This document shows positions 10,690 to 20,982 of a stretch of DNA of 64,000 nt, in pieces. Source of the stretch: Rhyacophila brunnea. Lineage: Eukaryota > Arthropoda > Insecta > Trichoptera > Rhyacophilidae. The notes under the pieces are model-generated. The model was given only the letters and a program-made list of their open reading frames with translations. It did not search any database and was not told the DNA's origin. The position numbers were made by a program, and so were the translations under genes. The stretch is taken from the NCBI GenBank assembly GCA_022495005.1, contig JAGYXB010000051.1, positions 1,054,001 through 1,118,000 on the forward strand, written 5' to 3'. Each line of letters starts with the position of its first letter. Position 1 is the first letter of the stretch.

Positions 10690-11075
10690 TGTCCGTAAAT
10701 TTGTACCTATGCAGTTCGCCGTATTACACTTCACCGTGAAATGTTTATCGGAAATATATGGTCGTATATTAAAGACTTTCCAACCTCTTTGGTTGTAAAA
10801 CACGGTTCTTGTCGTTTTACGGGAAAAAAGCGGAAACAAATTTTGAAAATAGCCGACAATATACTGGATTATTTGTCAGGTTAGGTTAGGTTAAGTTAGG
10901 TTTTCATTCTTGAAGGAACAGTATTGTCAGCAATGCTCCACGAACAACGCGTATTTTTTTCATCTCAGTGCTATAGAGATGACCGTATAATATACGGTCA
11001 TATCTTTCCGATAAGAAAGCTCACTGCAAGCTGTGCTACGGTGAAATGTAATACGTACAATGTACATGTAACCCC
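10690..11075. repeat. Imperfect inverted repeat, possible foldback element
   Basis: The left arm, about 10715-10775, contains CGTATTACACTTCACCGT and TTATCGGAAATATATGG. The right arm, about 10985-11060, contains their complements (CGGTGAAATGTAATACG, CATATCTTTCCGATAAG). The loop holds a short run of GGTTAGG units at 10881-10903. Borders and target duplication are not clear. Confidence 0.55.
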
Positions 11076-11904
11076 AGACAATAGACCCACTGTAAAATAT
11101 CTCAACACAGGGGCTCCGTTAATAAATCCACATAATGCATAATAATAATATTTTGCGGCACCTGCAATAAGTAATCGTAAAAATATATATAATTTAGGTA
11201 CTTGCCTGTCATTTTGAGACGTTATCCTCTCCCGGTAAAATTACAAAAAATAATATTAAATTTATATTACTTAATTTGTTTTGTTAAGTTATTAACACAC
11301 GTTGTACAGGCATCTAACTTACACTGTTTTAAAAAAAAATGTTTCTTAGTTTGTTTACTACCACAATATATCAATTTGCGATAGTAGGCACATAATATAT
11401 TAATTTATTATTTGTTTATGTACCTATGTAATTAAGTTCATCAATTATTATTACCTATACCTACAATGTAAAATCAGGAAACGTTATATGGGTCACTCGC
11501 GGAACAAGTATTGCAAAAAGAGAGTAAACTACAATATGGACATACCCGTAGCGCGATTTAAAATAAGTGAGATCGTATGAAGAGAATAAGTTGGTATGCA
11601 GAAAAATGCACACAGCCTATAATATAGCAGAGGCTTTTCAAAGTGTGAGCCGCGGCGCCCTGGGCACCACGGGATTTCATACAATTTTAATAATTAATAT
11701 CCCTTGCAAATTTAATTCAACGTTGCATGTTCACAATAATAGAATATTCTAAATGCTGCTATCTCGGTAACTGTTGTCTTTGGGCAATAACAAAGACCAT
11801 TCGCTAATTAATTTTCACTCACATCAACGTATCCCACCCGTTTACTGAATGTATAATGAGCTAAGGAGATTAATTAGTGAATTTTATAAAAAAAAGTCTG
11901 TCAT
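11076..11904. other. Non-coding AT-rich stretch
   Basis: I see no gene, splice structure or repeat ends here. Confidence 0.4.
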
Positions 11905-12138
11905 ATACCTTAAGGTGACGCATCAGTGAAACGCCAAATATTTTTTAACTGTAGGCGCGATGAAATTTTGGACTCGCTCTCATTCAGTGAGAGAATGTCG
12001 AGCCAGAAACACGTCACTTTGCTGCGTGATGGCGACGGGCCAATTAATTCAAAAATCGTGTAAAGATGACTAAAAACGTTACCCATTTACTTTAAAAAGA
12101 AAACATGTCAATGAATATATTATTATTGTTACTAATAG
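11905..12138 (+). repeat. Dispersed repeat N, copy 1
   Basis: The reverse complement of 50449-50680 matches this stretch throughout, including GGCGCGATGAAATTTTGG, CGTTACCCATTTA and GTCAATGAATATATT. No coding sequence is seen. Confidence 0.75.
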
Positions 12139-12402
12139 AACAATAAACAGAACATAACATGGACGTATGTTGGATTTATATGACAAATAACATTTCGTTT
12201 GACAGGCGTCATTTGCACCCGCGACCCGCAATACGCGCATCGCCTAGCAACGATCTTTTTAGACCGTGCTTCAACTAATGCACGGCCTTAAGTAAAGGCT
12301 AGATTTTATTTTAAACTCTTCGGAGATTTTATGCTGAATTTCCCCAGCAAAGTTATTTTGACATGTGATATAAACATGTTTTTGATAAGTAGTGACATCC
12401 CG

Positions 12403-12652
12403 TGAGGGTAGGCAGGTCATGTATTGCTTAGGGGTGGCAAATAAAGGAACGAATACTATCATTACAATACTTAAAATCAGAGGCGTTTTTACACAAAGCG
12501 GACGATGCCGTCAATTTGTTAGTAAGTACTAAGTTTTTTCTTTCAGAAGGGAACCTCCATACCTGAAAGCACTTCAAACCTCCACGTTCCTTAAACCACC
12601 GCCGTTTCTGATTATTTATCGTAGAAATGCTCTAATCTTCAGTAGATTTTTC
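12403..12652 (+). repeat. Dispersed repeat Q, copy 1
   Basis: It shares GTAGGCAGGTCATG, AAAGGAACGAATA, AAACCTCCA and TAAACCACC, in the same order, with 23231-23566. The second copy was later split by a hAT at 22119-23230. Confidence 0.6.
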
Positions 12653-12787
12653 TTGTTCAAGATTTGTATTGCATTTATCTGCTTAAAATCTTTAAAATAG
12701 TAAAACAGGTAAATAATAAAACAATCTACTTAATATTTTTGCTTACAATTTGAGACTAAAAATTAAAGTGGACGGCATAGTTTGCCC

Positions 12788-13419
12788 CAGTGCTCGAAAT
12801 AGAAAATCTTACGAACCGGAGCGCTGAATAATCATTCAAAAATATCAAATTATGTTAAATATTTTTCGGATATCATAAGGGCGATATGCCTAATAATCCG
12901 GATTTCATTTATACTTGAAGGGGCTCTGCGCTAATACACATTACCCCCCCCCCAATACAACATTAAAATGCAGTTTTTTTTAAATGGGTACCTACTTATT
13001 TTTGCAAAATAATTTATTTTTCGTCAATTTTCTAGAATTGGGCTCTTATCTTCAAAATTCTAGAAGCTCGTACATTTGTGTATTTCTTCGCTGCAAGGTT
13101 CATTTGTGATTTCAAATTATTTTTCAGGTTCCGGAGACCTACTAATTTAATGTAGTGGACCTGTAGCCCCTTTAGCTTTTTTTGTAAACACATCTGAAGT
13201 CCGAACAGCCTATATTATATTATAGACCTTGTAGGACTAATCATTAATCCCACGAATCAGTTCTTACAACTTTAAAAACTACATACCTACATGCAATATT
13301 ATTTCAATAACATGAAACGGAACGCAATTTTCAAAGAAGCCACGAGCCGGAACGGTATCTTTTAGAATTTCACGAACAGGAACGGCACTCCGGTGCGTTC
13401 CGGTCTATTTCGAGCTCTG
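12788..13419. mobile_element. hAT family 4 element, TSD gtttgccc
   Basis: The left end CAGTGCTCGAAATAGAA is inverted at the right end (CTATTTCGAGCTCTG). The octamer gtttgccc is perfect on both sides (12780-12787, 13420-13427). The subterminal region repeats ACGAACCGGAGCGC-like motifs. It is 632 bp long and has no coding sequence, so it is non-autonomous. Confidence 0.9.
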
Positions 13420-13429
13420 GTTTGCCCAA

Positions 13430-14340
13430 GGGCGGCACTTTGATGATGGACGTCACTATTTAAATGCACTTATCTCTCACAGTAATAGGTAATCGGTCCA
13501 AGAACAAAAATATCCACATTGATTCACGAATCACTCAGGGCCGTGAATGGGACGATTCAGCTCCAGCTGAATTCAGCAGACTGATCAACTCTACCTAGCA
13601 CTCTACTTCTCCAATCGATCACTCCTAGGCCTCACAAGTCTTTTTCAAGCCATTGTGCCATCGTCGTGATCTTCCCGCACTCCGTTTTGCTTCTGGACCA
13701 GTTTTGCCGATGATTTTAGGTAGATGCATACGATGTGTCACGCGACTGGTTTATCGCCGATGTTTGGTGAACATTATACAATTAGACTCAAGTCATCCAT
13801 TCCACTTTTGGTATTTTAAGGCGTTGTGAAAAAAATTACACCATAGGGGCGTCGTGAAACGAAGAAGTTTTAAAACCACTGGCCTATAGTATCAACAATA
13901 TTATAATAACATATAATGCAGTAGGTAGTACGTATAATATACCTCTGTATTTTCGTATTAAGCTTACGATATCCAGGTAGGTAAATTCTCATCGGTAGGT
14001 GTTTACTTACAATCTTACCAGTGGCGTGCTTGATCCATTAAAAGTATTAACAAATTCAAATGTAGATTATTTTTAACTGGTAGGTAATAAATAATTAATA
14101 ATTATTCAAAAAAGGTTTTTTTTTATTATACGTGAATTGTGGTGATTTCGTAACTTTGCATTTTATAAGGTGGTGTATTAGCAGTAGGTACGTCCAATAT
14201 CTTTTTCACCCTTCTTCGCTGACCCCAACTGCATATTCCGATATTGAGTGCTATCGTTCTGGTTTCCAGTGACTGTGCAGTGAAGTGAAGTGAAGTGCCA
14301 ATGAGGAGGTGTACCTAGTTACGGATTGTTATGACCTGCT
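13430..14340. other. Non-coding; isolated hAT-type right end near 13882
   Basis: AGTTTTAAAACCACTG at about 13868-13883 looks like a hAT right terminus, but no matching left end was found. The rest shows no gene. Confidence 0.35.
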
Positions 14341-14714
14341 ATAGCTTCAATGACACTGAGTTACTTTACAAGCTGTTTGTTGGCGAATTTAAAATCTGGC
14401 GAGTCAGATAGTGCGATTGTAATGATCACACACTAAACTTTCCAACCGTAATTTTTGGTACAATTTTGACATTACGTATTGAGTAGTTCGTTTTTTTAGC
14501 GGGAGGTCGCCACTATCGCTCTACTGCGCAGATGCATATCAGCCCACACGCCAGCGTGTAACGTGTAAAGCTTACCGGCTTTCAACTTTTCTCGGTAGAT
14601 TGTTTACAATCTGCTTGTTAGCTTGTTCGATGATGACACTGGGCGAGTTTACAAGCAGATTGTAAATTCGCCAACAAGCAGCTCGTAAAGTAGCTCAATG
14701 CCATTGAGGCTTAT
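14341..14714. mobile_element. MITE F, copy 1
   Basis: Terminal inverted repeats of about 55 bp: ATAGCTTCAATGACACTGAG at the left and its near-inverse at the right (CTCAATGCCATTGAGGCTTAT). The interior includes GGGAGGTCGCCACTATCGCT and CGCCAGCGTGTA, both also in the copy at 40367-40764. No open frame. The superfamily is unresolved because no target duplication is clear. Confidence 0.75.
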
Positions 14715-14809
14715 GCCGTAGTGTGGTGCGTATGCCCTACCTGTAGAAACCCGGCTGTTGCTATATCTATGGGAATATCAGGGACCGTTTACGGCAATTA
14801 TGCGCAATC

Positions 14810-15587
14810 TAGGGCTTCCAATTAACCGGAGGAAAAATACTACCCGGTTAGCGGTTATTTTGCGAATAACTAACCACGTAACCGGTTATAACCGTCGTAT
14901 TTAAAAATGAATTTTCAAGTATTTTCGATATTATTTTTTGCACATTTTTTCTCTTTGTCTCTACAATTATTAGACGTGAATTTTAGCCACCTCCTGATAA
15001 ATGAGAAATATATAAATATAACATAATATGTTATCCACTTGCTGGACATAGGACCTACTTAGTCCTAATTAGACCTAATTTAAAAAGGATCTTTCTTTAG
15101 CTACATACTTTTTCCGACTTTAATACGCGGCGTAAATGTGAACTCTTCCATTATTGGTGGTGTTGGCCTCTGTCTCTGATAATTACCTTAGGAATCGAGG
15201 GCATCCGTTCTTTGTTCTCCCAAGGTGCAGAACTAACCTGCCATTAGTGATGCCAATTGGGTGAACAATAACCATCTTTAATGAAATCACTTCGAATATT
15301 GATATACTCTACTTACGTGAGGTGAAATTAGGTGGACGTCGTTTTATCGATCGTTCACTTGTAAGTTTGTTTGATTGTTCTGTGGTAAGACAGTTGTTGG
15401 TTTTTTGTTGCGACGTGACATTTTTGTAAAAGCTTTCACATGCTATTTTAGCTTGTCTCTTTAGTTCATGTGCTTAGGTACCGACTAATAATTAACTAAT
15501 GGTTAACCGCGTGAAATTATCCAGTTTCCGGTTAGTTTAGAAACCCGCGGTTACCCGGTTTCGGTTATAACCGGTTTCGAAGCTCTA
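14810..15587. mobile_element. hAT family 5 with ACCGGTTATAACC subterminal repeats
   Basis: Ends TAGGGCTTC and, inverted, GAAGCTCTA; flanks gcgcaatc (14802-14809) and acgcaatc (15588-15595) agree at 7 of 8 bases. Both ends are packed with ACCGGTTA/TAACCGGT motifs. The middle is taken up by a LINE fragment at 15095-15345. Confidence 0.78.
15095..15345 (+). mobile_element. LINE C-terminal fragment
   Basis: It aligns with 7060-7300 of the LINE at 2.3-7.5 kb over shared stretches such as CTCCCAAGGTGCAGAAC and TGATGCCAATTG, with small indels. It is broken in all frames. Confidence 0.75.
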
Positions 15588-15837
15588 ACGCAATCTTTCT
15601 TTTCACGCGGGTCAAATCAATAAAAGTCGACTTAACTTTCTTTTCCAAAAATAAAAAAAACACGACCGTTAACGGATTTCGTCTAGGAAAATATTTTTCT
15701 TTACAAAATTACTTTTATAACATTTCAAGAATAATTTGTGACCACTCAATTTTTTTACGTTTTAATTTCATTTAAAATTGTATTAAGTAATCAGGCTGCA
15801 GAAAATCATGACTGCCGTACAGGTGGAGAGACTTGTT

Positions 15838-15998
15838 GAAAAGGGAAACCAGGGAAAACAAAAAGGAAAGTGTGTTACTTTCGGGGTGTGGCTGTAAGAT
15901 TCTCGAATGTGGATCAATATGAGATAAATTTAAGCACTTGTTGAAGAATATTATGTCATTTCCAATATTATTTACGTCTGAATCATAATATGCATTAA
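15838..15998 (+). repeat. Dispersed repeat L, copy 1
   Basis: Similar to 61670-61845: an A/G-rich lead-in, then GTGTGG, a GAGATAAA/GGAATAAA box, TTAAGCAC.TGTT and GAATAATATGT-like text in the same order. No coding sequence. Confidence 0.5.
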
Positions 15999-16040
15999 AT
16001 CAGTGCTGCACAACCCGCGGTCCACAGGCTTCGGACGAAA
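15999..16040 (+). mobile_element. Isolated hAT-type left end
   Basis: CAGTGCTGCACAACCCGCGG at 16002 looks like the left terminus of a hAT transposon. I did not find the matching right end, so only the end is claimed. Confidence 0.4.
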
Positions 16041-17184
16041 TGAGAAATAAGTGAATTGAATATGAAAAAGTTCTATGTTTGAAGTAAACAAATTATGCAG
16101 TAGCAAATGAATATAATGTGAATCGCCATTGACAGAAAACAATACAGGTAATACCTACCGAGTGATTGGAGTACCTATCTGATTTTTCAACACTAGCCCA
16201 CTGCAACCCATAAATAATTAGAAAATGGATACCTACCTAACTTGGCTCTTCTGTCAAATATGTTGTGAACCATTGCATTAAAGTTGTGGCGTAAATGAAG
16301 CGCACATTCAATATTGGTAATATTTGAGGACATTCCAGAGGCTTTTTACTTCTTACGTTTAATGAGCTGACCACCATTAAAGTGTCCAACAGGTGTTAAT
16401 TGGCCATTCGATATAATTATCATGTTATTTAAATGCGGTACTTAATTAAAAAGTAATTAAATGCTCCGCGGTCAACAATTTAAGACATAGGTAAACCAAA
16501 ACTGCTCATTTTTTGGTACCCGTGTTTTTCTGGTAACTATGTACTGGACATGGCCTGTCCAGTTTCATGAAGATAGACAGTTTCGAATGCTGATACATGC
16601 GGTGTTACTCATCGTTATCCGCGGGTGACGGGTTCGTATATCCACCGCAAAATATTCGAGTCCGTTTGTAGCGGATATGACGACTGTAATTAATATTCCA
16701 TCCACCTAGATAAATTAATTGTATTGTTTTCGTTCCTGGGGCATGCGCGCCTGAGAACCCTCCCATTGTATGCACACCTGCCTGCCACTGCTCACCAACG
16801 TCGAGCTGCACTTCTTGTCAGAAACTTTCTCGCAATAACAATATACTTATTTACTTTTTATCACCGAGAAAACTTTTTCTTCGCTATATCCATTTCCTCT
16901 TCTGGTGCATCATGCCACACGGAATTGTTACATCAGACGTATGCAGCAAGTAGGCACCAAAATTTACTTACAATAAATATTTTAATTACGTTTAGGGTGG
17001 CCAGACGTCCCGTAATGTCTAGTTTTTATATTTTGTTCCTCGGTCCCAATAAACAATTCTACATATTTATGTAAATATGTAAAATATATAATTAACGAGA
17101 ATATTGGGTATTTTAAAATGTGTGGAAATGTACATAAATGTTGCATGTTTATACGACACAGACCGTAACACTGAATTGCGAATT
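16041..17184. other. Non-coding stretch
   Basis: A few short open frames (for example 16605-17074 on both strands) show no family motif or splice support. I see no repeat ends other than a possible transposon-like GGGTGGCCAGACGTCCCG at about 16996. Confidence 0.35.
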
Positions 17185-17189
17185 ACGAT

Positions 17190-17397
17190 GGTAGTGCTAG
17201 TTACTGATTATCTTCGAATGCAATGCGGTAACCTGTTCGCAATAGAAAAAATATTTTCGGTTGCATATTTCGTTGAAATTATTACCATATTGTAGAAAAT
17301 GATGATTGTTGCATATTTTAAATATGCAACAATAATCGGTTTCTACAAACGTTTTACCATATTGCATTCGAAGTATGAGCGATTACCAGCACCAGGC
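17190..17397. repeat. Long inverted repeat (foldback element)
   Basis: The centre at about 17318 reads TTGCATATTTTAAATATGCAA. The arms extend outward with CTTCGAATGCAATGCGGTA on the left against the inverse of ACCATATTGCATTCGAAG on the right, and outermost GTGCTAGTTAC against its approximate inverse. Each arm is about 90-100 bp. Transcribed, it would fold into a long hairpin. Confidence 0.7.
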
Positions 17398-17988
17398 CTG
17401 GCTACTATACAGTGCAGTGTTCTTCAACCTTTTAACACCGGCGGCCCGGTGAACATATGAGAAATATTTCGCGGACCGGTATTAGCCAGAAATAATAACC
17501 ATTATAGATAGAATTTTATTTATTAAATATTATGTTTTAAAATTACGACTTTTGGTTAGTGCGACATCTGCTTCTTTATAAGCAAATTTGATATAAGTAC
17601 GTGGCTGCAGCATTGTTTCTGAGAGACGAAGCGCTGCATTAACATCCATTCGATTTCTCTGTTTGGTTTTTATTACTGACATATGAAAAAATCGTTGCAC
17701 ATAGGAAGTTGAAAAAATTACCAATAATCTGATATTTATAACTCAGAGGTGGATATTCTTTATCAAATGATATCCAAAATTGAGACAATGATTGCATTTT
17801 ATGTCTGGACACCAGAGTGACATCAGAAATAACTCGATCAGCTTTTCTTTCGCACGAGTATCAAGCGCGCATGATTTAATAATCTTCCAAAAAGGGATTA
17901 TGTTAGAGGTCCTCCTTTACGTAGGCCAGTGGTTTCCAAGCTTTATGTTACTACGCCTCCTTTTAAAAAAATCTAATCTTGGCGCTTT

Positions 17989-18656
17989 ATAATTTTTGAG
18001 GCTTTCACGGTTGTTTTTTATCGTAGTAGATTTTTGGGTTTCCACCGTGTGTCCTTCTTCCTTCTTTACTCGACGTTTCGGGCTCGTTGCAGAGGCCATT
18101 ATCAAGAGATGATATGTTTTATGATGAAAATGTAGTGTAGGTATGTGAATGTAAACGTTGATAATTCCGTTCTAGTGAATTGTATCCTTTCTCTAAGCAG
18201 TGCAGTTTCTGCTTTTCTGCAGACTCTATCTACTACGATAAAAAAACACCCGTGAAAGCCTCAAAAATTATATATTGAACCTTTATGGGAAGGAGGTTTA
18301 CTTTTCAACACGTCGATTGGACACTCTTCGACAACGCAGGGAGCACCTTTTATGTACATTGGCCTTTCTAAAACGTTATCGAGTGGATCAAACAATACCA
18401 TCATTTATTCACATCAAAACACATTTCTCATCAAAGAAAGCAAACAGGGTCTGCAGACAAGCGGAAGCTGCACTGCTTAGAGAAAGGATACAGTTCACTA
18501 GAACGGAATTAGCAACGTTCACATTCATATACCTACACTACATTTTCATCATAAAACATATCATCTCTTGATAATGGCCTCTGCAACGAGCCCGAAACGT
18601 CGAGTAAAGAAGGAAGAAATACACACGGTGGAAACCCAAAAATCTACTACGATAAT
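17989..18656. mobile_element. Penelope-like retroelement fragments, head to head
   Basis: A segment including TCTTGATAATGGCCTCTGCA, GCCCGAAACGTCGAG and CTACTACGATAA appears on the plus strand near 18510-18656 and on the minus strand near 18240-18010. Both copies are followed or preceded by a shared block (GTGAAAGCCTCAAAAATTATA). Such GCCC-GAAACGTCG text and inverted 'pseudo-LTR' arrangements are known from Penelope-like elements. The plus copy contains an N-terminal coding fragment at 18275-18571. Assignment rests on pattern memory and should be treated as probable. Confidence 0.55.
18275..18571 (+). pseudogene. Possible Penelope-like protein N-terminal fragment
   Basis: The open frame reads LRQRREHLLCTLAFLKRYR, then IPSFIHIKTHF and then RQAEAALLRERI. 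A basic, leucine-rich block with FL+RCR, followed by IP.G.+IK and a charged LL+ERI helix, is what I recall as the start of Penelope-type proteins (a region before the reverse transcriptase). No reverse transcriptase or GIY-YIG domain follows; the frame runs into the element's 3' segment at about 18500. It is a truncated remnant. An alternative is an unrelated basic helical protein, so confidence is moderate. Confidence 0.42.
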
Positions 18657-18855
18657 CTTGGGCCCCCCCCCCTTTATTTCATTATATAATAGACAGTAGA
18701 CACCTTTTGAAATAGTCAAAAATGTACCATTACAATAATAAAAAAATATTAAAATAAAAAAGGTTTTACTACTTATATTAAATTAATTTGTTTTTCATGC
18801 GATGAATAGTAGTCGATCCAAATTCATCATCGTTAATTGACAAATGGATTCTATC

Positions 18856-19260
18856 ATGAACCCCACATCCTGAAGCGGGCCCCCAGGCCAGGATCTTTGG
18901 CGGGCCCACCTACCTATCGCTGAGGTTAAGGCAGCGCTCGAAATGGAAAAGTTTACGAACCGGAGCGCTCGACAATTTTCTGAAGATATTTACATAGCTA
19001 TCAAATTTTATGTGTACTTTATAAAAATAAGTGTGTTAGATTTTTTGTAGTCTATCTAGCTCAAACGGTCAAATTATTCCATGAGACGGAGCGATAATTT
19101 TACCGAGTTCACGAACCGGAACGGCGCTCCGGTGCGCTCCAGTCTATTTCGAACCCTGGGTTAAGGGCAGTGTGGTGCTCTAAAGTAGTGTTTCCTAAAT
19201 TTTACAATGGAGTTATCATTTAAGTATATCAATTAATCATCATATTATAGGACTTTTTTA
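18856..19260. mobile_element. hAT family 3 remnant
   Basis: It begins CATGAACCCCACATCCTGAA, followed by GCGGGCCCCCAGGC and GGCGGGCCCACCTACC, all characteristic of family 3. It was split at 18932-19158 by a hAT family 4 copy. Its right terminus was not found. Confidence 0.6.
18932..19158. mobile_element. hAT family 4 short copy, TSD ggttaagg
   Basis: Left end CAGCGCTCGAAATGG; right end CTATTTCGAACCCTG. The octamer ggttaagg is perfect at 18924-18931 and 19159-19166. At 227 bp it is an internally deleted relative of 12788-13419. Confidence 0.85.
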
Positions 19261-19664
19261 TGTGGTTTATAACTAGCGGCCGTTTTATAAACTATGCATT
19301 TTCAAACTGCCAACCTGTGGCTATATCAATAATTGTGTTGAACTTTTCGCGCCTCCCTTTGCAACACTCCGCGCCTCCCAGTTTGGAAATCGCTGACATA
19401 GGCCTTAATTTTAAGTGAAATATTTATTAAAGTTTTCAGCTAATCCTTTTAAATGTTGGCTCATGGTGTTGGATATAACTTTCTGATTAATATCAGCAGC
19501 ATTCAAAAATTCTTCCAGCATTCCATCTAATGCTAATTCCCCGAATCGTGTAGATAGCGATATCGGCAGCTGATAGCATGGTGAAAGCTTTCGCGGACCG
19601 GTAATAAATTCTTGCAGACCGGCGCAGGTCCGCGGACCACCGGTTGTAGAACACTGATACAGTG

Positions 19665-20449
19665 GACCTTGACAATATGGACGGAGAGTCTGTCGTTCTA
19701 ACCTTCAATTAATTTCAATCAATAATCAATTAATTTGAACTAACCGTTCAAATCGCCAATTTCAACCAATTTCAACCAATTTCAACTCTTCAATCAATTT
19801 CCAAATTATTTCAAAATATATTTCCTGATCAGCGGAGGCTCCTCTAATACCATGCAAGTGCAACGCACTGCCTGCATTTTTGAAAACATCGCTCAACTTT
19901 TCATTGTTATTCATACGTGTATAGCAGTATTATTAACAATTCTCCGTTCATGAGCGCAAAGCGATTGCGTCCAAATAGATTTTCAGTTAGGACAGGATTA
20001 CAATGAGGTCATTGTATACTGCTTAAACGGTGGCCGAATGTACCTGTAATGGCGTTTTGTGTAGAATTTTTTACACACTTTTAGATCGGCGCACGAAACG
20101 AAGGACTCTAGAAACAAAAACGCCAGTTTCTGTTTTATAACAATGTTGGGGAGTTAATTTTTAATATTTTTACAGTTAACATATTTAATGAATCGCCAAC
20201 ATTTTACGAAAATACAAACCTGCCGCGTTTATTTCTGAACCACTCAAATTCATTCAAAATTATAAAAAAACACATCAGCGGTTATTTATTTGGCTAACGC
20301 GCTAAAGCATTGTTCGCTCAGAGCGTAAGCCATAAACTGTGACATTTATATTTCTTTATTGATATTAAATCATTCTTGCTGTTCAAATCTTTTTTGAGAA
20401 ATAGTATAAATAAACAAAGACATATTTAATTTACCTTCTAAGTCGGTAA
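19665..20449. other. Non-coding; AATTTCAACC simple repeats at 19690-19800
   Basis: A run of ATTTCAACC/ATTTCAATCAA units occupies about 19700-19800. I see no gene in the remainder. Confidence 0.4.
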
Positions 20450-20760
20450 GAGAACACGGTAGCCTAGAGGTAATCATGAAAAGACGCTTTACGACCTTAC
20501 GTGGCTAGGACAAGTGCTCCGGATGCCGCCAAAAAGTGTGACACGTCGTACCCTTATGGCACAGCCTCAAGGGTTCCGTCGCCATGGCCGGCCCTCACTC
20601 ACTCTGCAGCGGTGCCACAAAAGTGACCTACGTGATGCAGGTCTGACATGGCGGGAGGCGCAAGAGTTGGCGATGGACCAAGGGAAGTGGCGCGAACTTG
20701 TGCTTGCCCTATGCTCCAATGCTGGGTAGTGACAGGGTGAAAGAAGAAGATCTTCTCTTT
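20450..20760 (+). pseudogene. LINE 3' coding end and GAA-rich tail
   Basis: One frame reads LGQVLRMPPKSVTRR, then QGFRRHGRPSLTLQRC, then DLRDAGLTWREAQELAMDQG and WRELVL. The pattern G..LRM...+..L...P.G.R.RGRP...W...+..D+.......W+.L marks the C-terminal tail downstream of LINE reverse transcriptases. A GAAAGAAGAAGA tail follows. Only this 5'-truncated 3' end is present. A sister copy lies inverted at 59077-59302. Confidence 0.72.
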
Positions 20761-20982
20761 ATAGAAGGTAAACCATTGCGCACTACCAGAAAATGCTATT
20801 CTGAAGACCACCGGCCGCCACTGTTCCTGATATCAGAAATTGAAAAAAAATCAATCAAGACTAAAAACCTCAGCCATAATAAAATTGTTACTCAATCCAT
20901 TTGTAAAATAAAATATTAATTAATGATTTGAAAGAAAGTAGATAGGTATGCTAGTATTTAGTAAAAGTTATTGGCTATAAAC

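Larger units (their letters stand above)
17927..19395. mobile_element. hAT family 7 element nested in family 6
   Basis: Left end CAGTGGTTTCCAAGC; inverted right end GTTTGGAAATCGCTG. Flanking octamers acgtaggc (17919-17926) and acataggc (19396-19403) match at 7 of 8. It carries the Penelope-like fragments and a hAT family 3 remnant. CGCCTCC motifs recur inside both ends. Confidence 0.75.
17530..19560 (-). pseudogene. hAT transposase remnants of family 6, split by a nested hAT
   Basis: On the minus strand 19404-19560 reads RFGELALDGMLEEFLNA and TMSQHLKGLAENF, which resembles the middle of insect hAT transposases (GTF2IRD2/ZBED5-like). The nested hAT at 17927-19395 follows. Beyond it, 17724-17800 gives FWISFDKEYPPLS, and 17530-17724, in a shifted frame, gives TSYVQRFF, then SVIKTKQRNRMDVNAALRL. 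The latter is the hAT C-terminal dimerisation motif (IKTK.RN.L....LR.A). The N-terminal zinc finger and the catalytic acidic residues are not visible. It is a decayed, interrupted coding region. Confidence 0.72.
17415..19656 (-). mobile_element. hAT family 6 element, TSD atacagtg
   Basis: The left end is CAGTGTTCTTCAACC and the inverted right end GGTTGTAGAACACTG. The octamer atacagtg is perfect at 17407-17414 and 19657-19664. Subterminal GCGGACCGGT motifs occur at both ends. It holds minus-strand transposase remnants and a nested hAT (17927-19395). Confidence 0.88.

Noticed and set aside
16605..17074. Overlapping frames on both strands
   Set aside because: No family motif, no splice context, and ordinary composition for non-coding sequence.
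18560..18615. Hammerhead ribozyme suggested by CGAAACGTC in the Penelope-like block
   Set aside because: No CTGANGA core was found nearby on either strand, so the catalytic fold cannot be formed as far as I can see.
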